Assembly: GCA_023101885.1 (NCBI GenBank)
Contig: JALPQD010000004.1
Coordinates: forward strand, 10,809,688-10,873,687
Source: Typhlomys cinereus
Taxonomy: Eukaryota > Chordata > Mammalia > Rodentia > Platacanthomyidae
Length of the DNA: 64,000 nt
Direction of reading: 5' to 3'
Shown here: positions 46,589 through 57,300 of the stretch, piece by piece
Layout of the letters: every line of letters begins with the position of its first letter
How positions within the stretch are numbered: position 1 is the first letter of the stretch
Made by a program: the position numbers and the translations under genes
Notes under the pieces: generated by a model
What the model was told of the DNA's origin: nothing
Databases searched by the model: none
What the model saw: the letters and a program-made list of their open reading frames with translations, nothing else

Positions 46589-48966
46589 TTAGGAGCCACC
46601 TATTAGGGACTACATACGGCGCTTAATTTTCTGCGTCTGGGATACTTCACTTAATATAATTGTTTCTAATGACATCCATTTCCCAGCAAATTCCAGTAAT
46701 TCATCATTTTGATGGCTGAGTAGTACTCCATTGTATAGATGTACCACAGTTTCCTTATCCACTCGGCAACTGTTGGACATTTGGGCTGATTCCATGACTT
46801 TGAGATTGTAAACAGTGCTGCTATGAACATGGTCGTGCTTGTGCTATCGAGGTGAACCTCTGCTGTATGGGGGGTTATTCCCAAAAGTGGGATAGCAGGG
46901 TCATATGGCATTTCAATCTTTAATTTCTTTAAGAATCTCCAGATGGCTCGCCAGAGTGGCTGTATGAGCCTGCATTCCCACCAGCAATGTAGGAGAGTTC
47001 CCCTCTCTCAACATCCTCTCCAGCATTTGTTGTTGTTTGTATTGTGGATTTTTGCCATCCTGACCGGGGTAAGATGATACCTCAGGGAAGTTTTGATTTG
47101 CATTTCCCTGATGGCTAAGGAAGTGGAGCATTTTTTAAGATATTTGTTAGACATTTTAATTTCATCTCTGGTAAAGTTTCTTTTAAGTTCCAGGGCCCAT
47201 TTTTTAATTGGGCCATTGTTTTCCTTGGTGTTTAGTTTTCTAAGTTCTTTGTGCACTCTGGACAGCAGAGTTCTATCAGATGTGTGGTTAGTGAAGATTT
47301 TCTCCCATTCTGTGGTTTGCCTTTGAGCTCGTGTTACAATCTCTTTATCTGAACAGAAGCTCTTTAATTTCACAAGATCCCAACTCTTGAGAGGTGGTAG
47401 CAGTGACTGTGCCATTGGATGTCTGTTTAGGAACTGTTGGCCTAGCCCAAACAGTTCAAGGGAGTTCCCTATCCGTTCAGTTATGATTTTTGTAGTCTCT
47501 GGACTGATATCAAGGTCCTTGATCCATTTGGAATTAAGTCTTGTACATGGTGACAAGTATGGGTACAGCTTTAATCTTCTGCATGTGGAGATCCAGTATT
47601 GCCAGCATCACTTGTTGAAGATGCAGTTCTTTTTCCATTGGATTCTTTGGGCCCCTTTGTCAAAGACCAAATGGCTGTAATTTTGTGGGCTTATATCTGG
47701 GTCTTCAATCCTTATCCATTGATCTGTGTGACTATTTTGGAGCCAGTACCAGGCTGTCTTTATAACTATGGATTTGTAGTATAGACTAAGGTTTGGTATT
47801 GTAATACCTCCAGCAGTGTTTTTGTAACTCAGGATTGTCTTTGCTATCCTGGGTCTTTTGTGCCTCCATATGAACTTTGAGATTGTTTGGTCAACTTCTT
47901 TGAAGAATTGCTTTGGGATTTTGATTGGTATAGCATTGACTCTGTATATTGCCTTTGGTAGGATGGTCATTTTTACGATATTGATTCTGCCAATCCAGGA
48001 ACAAGGGAGGTCTTTCCACCTTCTGGTGTCTTCTGCAATTTCTTTCTTGAGGGTTTTAAAGTTTTCATTGTAAAGGTCTTTTACCTCCTTGGTTAGGTTT
48101 ATACCAAGGTATTTCATTTTTTTAGGGGCTATGGTAAATGGGATTGTTTCTCTCAAGGCTTTTTCACTTCTTTCATTCTGGGCATATAGGAAGGCCTCTG
48201 ATTTTTGCACATTTATTTTGTATCCTGCCACCCTGCTGAACTTCTCAATTAGTTCCAGAAGCTTCCTGGTGGAGTTTTTGGGATCACTCAGGTATAAGAT
48301 CATGTCATCTGCAAATAGGGATAGCTTGACTTCTTCCTTGCCAATTTGAATCCCTCTTATGTCCCTTTCTTGTCTTATGGCTTCAGCTAAGACTTCAAGT
48401 ACAATATTGAATAGAAGTGGTGAGAGTGGACAGCCTTGTCTAGTTCCTGATCGAAGTGGGAATGCTTCCAATTGTTCCCCATTGAGCATAATCCTTGCTG
48501 TGGGCTTGTTGTATACAGCTTTTATTATATTGATAAAGGTTCCTTCCATTCCTACTGTCTCTAGCATTTTGATCATAAAAGGCTGTTGGATCTTGTCAAA
48601 AGCTTTTTCTGCATCTATCGAGAGTATCATGTGATCTTGGACTTTGGACTGGTTTACATGATGAATTACATTTATTGATTTGCGTATGTTGAACCGACCT
48701 TGTGTGCCGGGGATGAAGCCTACTTGGTCCCCATGAATGATCTTTTTAATATGTTTTTGAATCCGATTTGCTAAGACTTTGTTGAGAATCTTTGTGTCTC
48801 TGTTCATCAGAGAGATCGGCCTATAGTTTTCTTTTTTAAGTGAATCTTTATTAGGTTTTGGGATTAAAATGATATTAGCTTCATAGAAGGAATTTGGTAG
48901 TGTTCCTTCCTTTGCTATTTGATGGAACAGTTTAAGGAGTGTTGGTGTTATTAACTCCTTAAATGT
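46589..48966 (-). pseudogene. L1-C ORF2 C-terminal two-thirds
   Basis: The largest intact stretch is 399 codons (48,807-47,608) and carries the reverse transcriptase core: [29 protein letters not shown] and the catalytic FADD (codons at 48,304-48,315), followed by the thumb-like region. Frameshifts near 47,600, 47,010-47,130 and 46,705 break the rest. The stop TAA lies at 46,589-46,591, after the shared C-terminal QTQKIKRRM region. The reverse transcriptase domain is one of the best preserved in the window. Confidence 0.92.
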
Positions 48967-48973
48967 CTGGTAG

Positions 48974-49384
48974 AAATTCTAACCTGTGCCCTGTCAGACC
49001 ACCATGGCCTAAAGCTGGACATCCACAACACAACAAAATAGAGAAAATACACTAACTCCTGGAAACTTAACAATATGATGCTGAGTGAGAACTGGATTCA
49101 GGAAGAAATTAAAAAGGAAATTCAAGATTTCCTGAAAGTGAATGATAATGAAAATACAACTTACCAAAATCTCTGGGACACAATGAAAGCTGTTCTAAGA
49201 GGTAAGTTCATAGCTCTTAATGCCTACATCAAAAAATGGAAACATCAGAAATAAACAACTTAACAATGCAGCTTAAAGCTTTAGAGAAACTAGAGCAATC
49301 TGATCCCAAAAGTAGTAGAAGAGAGGAGATTAGCAAAATAAGGGGAGAAATATCTGAAATCGAGATTAAGAAAATGATAGAAAA
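48974..49384 (+). pseudogene. L1-C inverted ORF2 segment
   Basis: Sense-strand ORF2 sequence equivalent to L1-B positions of about 33,990 down to 33,590. It covers the SDHH motif at the end of the endonuclease domain and the linker leading to the reverse transcriptase ([21 protein letters not shown]). An in-frame stop (AAATAG, near 49,040) shows that it is decayed. Its plus orientation contrasts with the rest of L1-C. Confidence 0.9.
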
Positions 49385-49400
49385 AATGCTAAAGACTTCT

Positions 49401-50114
49401 AAAGAAGAAGGCACAAACAAAAAGAGAAACATGCGATTCTAGTATGTATTTTCTGTAAACATGAAAACTTGATCTTTTGCAAAGCTAAAATTTAAAGCCT
49501 ATTATTATTAAAGGTCTGATATATCAGAAGCTGGACGAAGAAACAGGGACTACTGAAGCCAATGTAGTTGTAGATGATAGATTGCTGAGAGATGATAGCT
49601 AGATAAGACAGATGATAATTAGATAGATGACAGATATGTACTCTCCTTAAAACAACATATATCAGAAAAGCTATTTATTGTTCTGATAAATATACAAAGC
49701 AAGTAGGTTAAAGAAGCTCAAAAACAGCAACAGTAAGCTAAAATAAAAATTGCAAGATAACCACAATGCAATTTTATTCTGTTGACACAAATTAGTGCAT
49801 CTAAAGCATCTACAATGCTTCCTGATGTATAAAATATCTCAGAATATAAAAGCTATTTTTCGGGATCTTCTTCCATTATTTTATGTGAGAAACTATACGT
49901 AGATTGAATTTTATCAGACATTCATCAAAATATTTGAAAAATTCTTCTTTCTATTAATAAATTTTGTAACTTAACAAGTCCATAAATGTATGTACTGTGT
50001 CCCAAACATTCTCCCCTCTCGCACTCTTTCTCACCTCGCTCTCCCCTCTGTCAGCTCACCTTTTTTCCTACAACTCTTGTTCCTATATCCATGGCTTTTG
50101 TTTTGTTTTGTAGC
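49401..50114. other. AT-rich unique DNA with short GATA-rich patch
   Basis: An imperfect GATA/GACA repeat is seen at 49,574-49,634. No gene recognised. Confidence 0.4.
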
Positions 50115-50192
50115 ACACTGTGTTCAGTCAGGATCTTCTTTGTAGATATTTGAACACTGTGTTCAGTCAGGGTCTTCTTTGTAGACATTTGA
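50115..50192. repeat. 39-bp tandem duplication
   Basis: ACACTGTGTTCAGTCAGG(A/G)TC..TTTGA occurs twice in tandem, with a 39-base period and about two mismatches. It lies at the left edge of the LTR-like sequence. Confidence 0.9.
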
Positions 50193-50838
50193 GCCTGCCA
50201 AGTTCACTTTTGCTCCCAAAATAGAGAAAAATTTTGTAACCAACACCCAAAATAAACAAGTCATTGAAAGAAGGAATAAAGTTTAGCTAGTATGTGCTTC
50301 CAAATAGGCTAACTAATGGAACTAATGTGGCTTCTGCTTCTGTAACTCGGCTTGCTGAACTTGACTTTAGAAAGAAAAAGTGCTTAGTTGTTTATTCAGG
50401 TCCATGGTAACTGAAAGGAGGACTAGAAGAACACAAAGAGTAATTTAAATATTAACTTTTAACCTGGCTTTCTGCTTCTGTACCTTGGCTTGCTTACCAA
50501 CATAGAGAAAGAAAAATTCTACTACTTCTAATCTAAATAGGAAACAATAGCTGTACCTGGATATGTGGTGACCACAAAAGTAAAAATAGACCAACTGTAA
50601 CTGGGAAGGTACTGCAAGGCACCCTTCTCCAAGGAACAAGGAATCAAAAAACAAAAAGATGCCAAGCATCTGCAGTTTTTGCCTTTAAAACTGTTGTATA
50701 ATGTCATTCAGGGCTACACTTCCAGATGAAAGAGCTTTGAGGTATGGCCCCGATGCACCAGTTTCTGTAGTAAAGCTTTTTTTCACCCACTTTCTGTGTG
50801 GTGAGTCTTTGTTGGGTGTGTCCAGACCCCACAACAGT
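50193..50838 (+). mobile_element. Probable solo LTR of an endogenous retrovirus
   Basis: The right part has a typical LTR end: a TATA-like GTTGTATAATG (50,693-50,703), GTATGGCCCCGATGCACCAG, a GTAAAGC poly(A)-signal-like site, CACCCACTTTCTGTGTGGTG and TTGTTGGGTGTGTCC. Within the putative U3, a block beginning CTTCTGCTTCTGTA occurs twice (about 50,330 and 50,467), as in duplicated enhancer regions. No internal retroviral coding sequence adjoins, so it is read as a solo or truncated LTR. The left boundary is uncertain. Confidence 0.55.
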
Positions 50839-51110
50839 CATCAAGTTCTAGAAGTTCCTCTTAATATCATCAGTAGCTATTACTGGCTCATGGCTGCTGA
50901 ACAGGTTGTTTCAGTAAGAAAACTAAGCCTGTGTCTTTTTACACTTCCACTTATAATAAAAAGGCTTTCCTAAAATAAAAGCTAATACCTGACAGAAATC
51001 TGCATCATGTGTATGTAAAGAATTATGATGCTAAGCAGATGAAAATCATGTGTGAGGTCCTCAGGGTTAATAGCTTGAAAAATAGAAGAATTGTTTTTTT
51101 TCCAGTTATT
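50839..51110. other. Unique DNA, nothing recognised
   Basis: No gene or repeat recognised between the LTR-like sequence and the URR1-like relic. Confidence 0.35.
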
Positions 51111-51114
51111 ATGG

Positions 51115-51478
51115 ATAAATACTTTGACAAATTATCTCAAAGGATAAAGACTTTTTTCCTGGCTTACAGTTCAAGATAAGGTACAGTCCATAAAGATAGC
51201 AGGAACTTGAAAACAGCTAGTCACATTGCACTTAGAGTTAAGAAGCAGAGATCAATGAGCAATTGCTCCTCAGTTTCCTTTCTTTATTTATACAGATCAG
51301 GATCCCATTCAAGAAATGGGACTACACACAGGAGACAGGATTTCCCACCTCAATTAACATAATCAACATAATACCACAAGGCATTCTATGAACTAACTTT
51401 AATGGAGTTAATTCCTCACAGGTGTAAAAACTCATTTGTTTCCCAGGTGATTCTACATTCTCTCAAGTTGATATCACT
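51115..51478 (-). mobile_element. URR1-like DNA transposon relic
   Basis: TTCCTGGCTTACAGTTCAAG, GGAACTTGAAAACAGCTAGTC, AAGAAGCAGAGATCAATGAG, TTCCCACCTCAATTAACATA and CAGGTGATTCTACATTCTCT with TCAAGTTGATATC at the right end follow the antisense of the rodent URR1 pattern. Confidence 0.55.
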
Positions 51479-51580
51479 GAAAACAAATTAGAAAATGATA
51501 GAATAAACAAGATGATAGAGGACATTGAAGAATAGTATATACATAAGTAAAATACAAAGAAATGTGTGGATGTCACAAAG

Positions 51581-51607
51581 GGGTGTGTGTGTGTGTGTGT
51601 GTGTGTA
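51581..51607. repeat. (GT)n microsatellite
   Basis: Thirteen GT units. Frames through it are artefacts. Confidence 0.95.
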
Positions 51608-52619
51608 TTAATATTAATGGAAAATATGATCAACACTGCTTGAAAAGCAATCTTATTATGAATCAAAAGTATGAAAATTTTTCAAGTAACCAAGGCAATA
51701 CTGAGCTTCATTGCATTCTAGTTTGTTTTATATATCAGAGTAATATATATATTACAAAATGAGAATTAGTTAGAAGAATGTAGGGAAAGCCATTATTATT
51801 TTGCTTTTGCTGAATTACTAAAGTTACAACTCCTAATGACCAATTGAAACTCCTGAGAAAACGAACTTTTGCACTAATAGTAAAGTTACCCTTCCTAACA
51901 ATGAGTTGAAGTTATTCAAACCCAGCTCCTCAGCTTTAGCCCACAGCTCATTTGCTATCCTTAGATCATTTCAAGCAGAGACTGAAAGTCCTGAGAGTTA
52001 GTTTCATAGACATATTTAGTTAGGAATAAACAAGGAAGTGTTTAGAGAGTACATGTGACTTTTTGATACTCTTTCTGTTCTTGATAGATTCTTATCCAAG
52101 AAGCCTGAGTCACATCAGATTTCTTACCTGATTTGTCTTTTCTTTACTGCTTTTTAAAATCTTTCTGTTAATGGTTTAGGCACAGAACAGAATGATATGT
52201 CCAATAAATATAGCCAAAGAGGATCAGAACATAAGAAACCAAGTAAGATGTGAAGTATATGGAAGGGGTACAACGTATATCCGATATTCATGTTTACAAT
52301 CTTGATCTATGATTAAAGCACAACTGAATATATAATGTATAAGTTAGGAAGGTGATGCAATACATTGTAGCTTTAAAAAGATTGCCCTGTCTTCAAAGCA
52401 TCTCAGAGATTGGAGACAGAAAGAAGATGTTACCAGAAATACACATGATTCTATTTCAGTGATCTAATTAAGATAATAATAGTAATTTCATTTAGAAAAG
52501 TGACATGGCAGATGGAGGCAAATTGATGAATCCAAAAGGTACTTATATATTAATATCTGTTAGATTCAATGAGGTGAAATATGTTGCTGAAATAAAAGGA
52601 AATATCAAGAATCTGTCTT
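51608..52619. other. AT-rich unique DNA, nothing recognised
   Basis: No gene or repeat family recognised. Confidence 0.4.
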
Positions 52620-53170
52620 TCAGTGAATATTCACAGACCATATCACAGCAACTGAGGCTATACCAGTAAAGATGAGCAAAGTCTCTCCTTGGAAAACCTA
52701 CTCAACAGTGGAGGACAGAAGTGAAGTATAACAAAGCAACATATACTGTGAAGAAATAAAACACAATAATATGACAGAGGGTAATTTAAGAAAAATTTTT
52801 TTCTCATGAGCAGTAAAGGTTAAAGACAGAGTAGGGGAAAGTTAACGGGAAATCTCAGTGACTAAAAGGAGCCACAAAAGCCAGTACTTGAGTCTTCCAA
52901 ACAACTCTTGCACATGTTGCCAGGCAAGAATACATCTAATGGACTAAGGAAAGAGATTTTCCAGACTAGAATGTAGCAACCAAGGGGTAAGAGGAATGAA
53001 GTCAGGAAGACAAAGTAAAATGGTTAAGGGTCTGATAGAGCTTGTTTTACTCAATGTCCAGGGCAATGCATAAGATCATTATAATCCTATTGGAGCCATT
53101 TATTTGTTCAGGAGTTAGTGATGCTGACTTAAACCATGTAGTGTTCCAATGGTTAAAATGGAGAAAATGA
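52620..53170 (+). repeat. Ancient mammal-wide interspersed repeat, family uncertain
   Basis: TTCAGTGAATATTCACAGACC, TACCAGTAAAGATGAGCAAAG, TCTCTCCTTGGAAAACCTAC, then CTAATGGACTAAGG, GAAGTCAGGAAGACAAAG, CAATGCATAAGATC and TCCTATTGGAGCC occur in the order of a well-known old repeat whose consensus includes a 'catggagcttacattctag' block. I cannot name the family reliably. Confidence 0.4.
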
Positions 53171-53301
53171 ATATACTTTAGTGTAAGTTTGAAGGTAAGG
53201 AAGGAATTGTTAGATTACATGTAGAGGATCAAGACAGAGATCCTTCTCTAAAGTTTTTAACTGCACAATTGAGTAGGCGCTAAAAGGAAAGAAAGTAAAA
53301 C

Positions 53302-53320
53302 TGAAAAAAAAAAAAAAAAA
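53302..53320. repeat. A-rich homopolymer run
   Basis: About 18 A residues on the plus strand. It may be the decayed tail of a plus-strand insertion, but no source sequence is recognisable to its left. Confidence 0.8.
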
Positions 53321-53344
53321 CAATAACAGACGACCAAAGACTAG

Positions 53345-53664
53345 ATTAACTTTTATTGCAGTCCATGGACGGCATCTGGCATCCTGACCAGCTTATGGGC
53401 ATACTTGCTGAGAGCTCACTTGGGAGTTGCTCCGGAGAAATTTATGTATATGGTGCCATTAGGGTGCTGGCAGTTCTGGGGGACAGGGGTTACTGGCCTG
53501 TGAGAGTTGGATTTGTAATTGCTTTGTGCAGGTGCTGGGTTAGACAATATGTCAGATGTTGGAGTCCCTGGGTTGGAAGACGTCCAGTGGGAATGAGAGA
53601 AGCACTGGCTTGGAAAATATTTTTTTGGGTCCAGATAATCCAGAACATAATTCCTCAAGAACAA
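53345..53664 (-). pseudogene. Unrecognised coding-like frame (possible retrocopy fragment)
   Basis: On the minus strand an open frame of at least 82 codons ends at 53,416 (TGA) and continues open for 20 more codons to a TAA that overlaps an AATAAA (53,343-53,350). Its predicted protein is rich in Ser, Pro, Asn and Thr, with two NxS/T sites (NGT, NFS). Above-average GC, the single internal stop and the poly(A) signal just downstream suggest a decayed coding segment. I recognise no family, no initiator ATG is present, and no poly(A) tail is seen on this strand. Chance is a real alternative. Confidence 0.25.
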
Positions 53665-53719
53665 AGTGGGTGGAGGGAGGTGTGTTCGACTGTTCTCTGT
53701 AATGCTTTGAGGGATTAGT

Positions 53720-54314
53720 AATAAACTTTTATGGAAAGCCTAGTAAGAAAACATTTTTTAAGTGACAGGACAATAAAAATTTTGATCGCCCATACATTTT
53801 TTAAGATGTCTGTAGAATATCTAAGTGTACAACAAATTTTGTTTATACTACAGGCATTATCTATTTTGTACACCTGGATAGAGAACCACATTTATTGATA
53901 TGAGAAGTTCTGTAGAACAAAATGAGACCATGTGGTTCACCAGGACATCAAAAGTAACAAAAGCAAGGAATCCTGCTGCTCAGCTGATTTTCAGCAGTGT
54001 GGAAATGGAACCCTTGGTTTCCATGGAGAAAGTGCACTGCTGCTGCTTTCGAGATATCAGCAGGGAGGAAAGTCTATCTGCCAGCTTTTTTTTAAAAAAA
54101 AAATCACGTTTCTTTATGTAAATTGAATTAATTTCAAAAGTTGAGTTGTGGCCATTGTTCCTCTGCATAATTAGGGTCTGATTGAAAGTCTTAACAATAA
54201 TTTTAGTTAACTCCCTTTTGAAGGTTTGATTGTTAGTGACACGACATCAAACCTCAGATATACTCAACAGCCAAGAATAACATTTGCTGGCCAGATCTAT
54301 CATACATGAAGCTA
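53720..54314. other. Unique DNA, nothing recognised
   Basis: Contains overlapping 73- and 64-codon plus frames (53,900-54,126) of no recognisable family. Confidence 0.4.
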
Positions 54315-55460
54315 TTTTAAAAAGGAGCTTTTCTGAGATATAGCTCAAAATACACATATTATGCAGTTCACTAATTCAATATGTGCAACTCAATTATTTT
54401 TGATATATTCACGTATAAATTGACACAAATTAGAATATTTTCTTAAACTCTGAAAGAAATCTGTTCCTTATACATTTTTGCTATTTGATTCCTATGCTCC
54501 TTTTTCCGTTACCTTTTGCCATATTTCTAGGTAGTCAATAAACTAGTACTTGTCCTGTTCTGGATATTTCACATGACTTGAATGATATTCAATGCTTGCT
54601 TTGCAACTGATTTCTCTTTCCAAGCTCAATATTTTCAGGTTTCTCCAGATTACATCATTTATGCTTTGTACTTTTAATGGATATTCTGCATTTTGTTATG
54701 CATTCAAAACAGTCAATGGACATTTGGGTCGCTTTTCACATTTTAGCCATTCAAGATCATGCTGCTGTAGGTGCTTGTGTGCAGGATTTTATGTATAAAT
54801 ATATCTTTATTTCCTTGGGAAAGTCTATTTTAGAGAATATTTGTAAGTCACATGGTAATTTTATGCTAATTGGTTTAGGAACTGCTGAAACATTTTCTAG
54901 ATAGGTGTCAGCCATACATAAGGGTTCTAGTTTCTCAGTGTCTTTGCCAGCACTTATTATGAGTTGTCCTCTTTAATATACCATCATATAAAATATGAAT
55001 TTATATTTCATTGTAGACATTGTTTTCATTTTCTTGATAAGCAATAATGTTCATAATCTTTTACTGTGTTTATTGGCCATTTGTATGCATTCCTCAGAGA
55101 ATGATCCCATCTATTCTTTACTTGTTTATAATTGGCTGTCTTGTTATCATTAAATTATGAGTTGGTTACATATTCTACATGCTAACACTATACCAGATAC
55201 ATAATTTTCAGATGTTTTCCCCACTCTGTGAGTCTTTTCACATTCTTGATAGTGTCCTTTGATGCACAAAAGTTTGTGATTTAGATAAAGTTCAATATAT
55301 CTACTTCTTTTATTTTTCATGATTTTGGTTATATCTAAGAATTATTTTCCAAATCCCAATTTACATGGATTTATTTTTTCAAAAGGTTACACAGATTTGA
55401 TCCTTACATGTAGATGTATTGAGAAGTTCTATACAAATTTTTGTATATCATGATAGTTTT

Positions 55461-55561
55461 TCTCCCTCCCTCTTCTTTCACTCCCTCCCTCCTTCCCTCT
55501 TTCTTTCACTCCCTTCCTCTCTCTTCCTTCTCTCCCTCCCTTCCTGCCTTCCTTCCTTCTT
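55461..55561. repeat. Pyrimidine-rich simple repeat (CCCT/CTTC)n
   Basis: Imperfect CTCCCTC, TTCTTTC and CCTTCCTTC units inside the ancient L1. Confidence 0.9.
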
Positions 55562-55661
55562 TATGTTTATTTGATTTTTCTGAACATCATTTGCTGAGAT
55601 GATTGTTCACTTCTTATTAGATGTCTTAAGCACTATTATTACAAATCAAATGATCAGGGGC

Positions 55662-56005
55662 TGATACATGCTTTGATAGTATAGTAAACTGGGAAAGAAT
55701 AGGAATCTGAGTTTGGATCCTCATCATTCATATACAAATCAGATGACAATAGCATCTCTTATGATCCCAGCACTGAGGCAAAGGAAATGGGAGACTCTCT
55801 GAGGTCTGTTAGCTAGTCAGTCAAAATGACATAGTTTGTTCCAGATTTAGTGAAAGACATTGTCTTAGAAAGTAAGGTATAAAGTAAAAGACAGAGACAA
55901 TCAGTATTGACCTCTAGTTTCAAAACGCATGCTTATGAATATGTTCATGTACATTCCTCCATGTACACATACAAGAGCACACACACACATATGCACATAT
56001 ATATA
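55662..56005 (+). mobile_element. B4-type SINE inserted in the ancient L1
   Basis: GGGGCTGATACATGCTTTGAT at the head, GATCCCAGCACTGAGGCAAAG, GGGAGACTCTCTGAGGTCTG, AAAGACATTGTCTTAGAAAG, TATTGACCTCTAGTTTC and a CA-rich end (55,978-55,990) follow a plus-strand B4 element. Ancient L1 sequence continues in register on either side. Confidence 0.7.
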
Positions 56006-56255
56006 ACTTTGCCATACATGGATAGGCTAATTTCTGGATTGTCAATTCCACTCTATAGTTCTAACACATCCATCCTCTTTCCTTGTGTAAGTACTTACTG
56101 TCTTGGTAAACATTTTTTTCATATTGTAATAAATGGGAAACTAGAAAATGTGAGTTCTAATATTATATTCTTTATAATGCTGTCTTCTAATCAATGAACA
56201 TGGATCTCTTTTTCAATATTTTATTCTTTAGATGCAATTATAAATGCAGTTGTTT

Positions 56256-56269
56256 TCCTAATTTTATTT
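56256..56269. repeat. Target-site duplication of L1-D, 3'-end side
   Basis: TCCTAATTTTATTT is repeated exactly over 14 bases at 62,450-62,463. Confidence 0.9.
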
Positions 56270-57300
56270 ATTTTTATAACATTTTTATTATTATTTCCGC
56301 TCATACAAACTTAATAGGTACACCAGTTCCCTCCCCCCTCCTCCTCCCCCGGAACCCCCTGCCCCCCCTCCTTCCCTCCCCATCTCCCAGTACCTCCCCC
56401 CCCAATTCCCAAAGAGTCCTTTATTGCATATGCCTAACTCTCCTCTTGGTCCTCCTTTCTGATGACGTAAAAGGACCCAGTGGCATTTCCCTGAACCCTA
56501 TCTCGTGTTCCCCTTAAGCATAGGAACACTACTGTGGCCATCAATCCCTTGCCTCCAAGGATCTTGGTGCTTTTAGCCGATGTTAGACTTTGTGAGGTCA
56601 ATAGTGTGACAGGCATGGCGCAGGGCATGCAAAGTCCTATTATGATTGCTTCAGTCCTATCTAGTGTGGAGACTCTTCAAATCATTGCTCCCCCCATCCT
56701 TTTGCTCTTACAATCTTACCGCCCCCTCTTCCACAGATATCCCTGAGCTTCAGGATGGGGGGAGATTAGGCTGGCTTAGTTCTATGTGGATGATATAGAG
56801 TCTCTGAAGTTCTGGATTGTGGTTTGTTGATTTTCTTTTGCAGTTTTGCTGCTCCTGCTATGTCCTTCCCTCCATCCTGATGGGAACTGTATGTCACCCC
56901 CTGGTCAGAGAGAAAAAACTGTTAAACTGGAGTCTTGTTATAATAGCACATGCATGGATAGATGTAATAAAAGCAGGAAACCTTGGTGAGGGAGAGATCA
57001 GTCATCCATTTGCAAAATGATCTCTTTTCATCTGCCAGACTATATGCCCTCTCCTTCTGGTGAGATAATACTCCCTCAGTTGTACATGATCAGGAACGAA
57101 TGTCTGTGAACTTAACCAGGTGTCACATTACTTACTTGCATTCCTTGGAGGTCGATTTTTTTCTGCTGTAACATGTTCCCCTCTCTCCTTGTGTCTGGTG
57201 TGGCTCTCCAACCCCATCCCTCCTGTTCACAATCCTTGCAATTACCATATTACATAGGTGTACCCTTGAGTGTCTCAATGTGGGCTGGGTGAGTTTGGTA

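Larger units (their letters stand above)
45568..49384 (-). mobile_element. L1-C: 5'-truncated LINE-1 with inverted 5' segment
   Basis: From 45,568 to about 48,973 the element is in minus orientation (A-rich tail, 3' UTR, ORF2 up to the reverse transcriptase N-terminus). From about 48,974 to 49,384 it switches to plus orientation and contains an upstream piece of ORF2. One pair of 16-bp duplications encloses both parts, so this is a single insertion with a 5' inversion, the standard product of twin priming. About 0.37 kb of ORF2 is missing at the switch point, judged against L1-B. Confidence 0.95.
54315..56255 (-). mobile_element. Ancient L1 (L1M-type), left part, minus orientation
   Basis: The antisense 3' region starts at about 54,315 (TCTGAGATATAGCTCAAAAT, and TATGCAGTTCACTAATTCAA), followed by ORF2 C-terminal sequence (GTCAATGGACATTTGGGTCG, GTCTTTGCCAGCACTTATTA, GTTTATTGGCCATTTGTATG). 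It continues across a pyrimidine-rich patch and a B4 insertion to the site where L1-D inserted (56,256). The other side resumes at 62,464. Divergence is high throughout; no useful translation. Confidence 0.8.
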
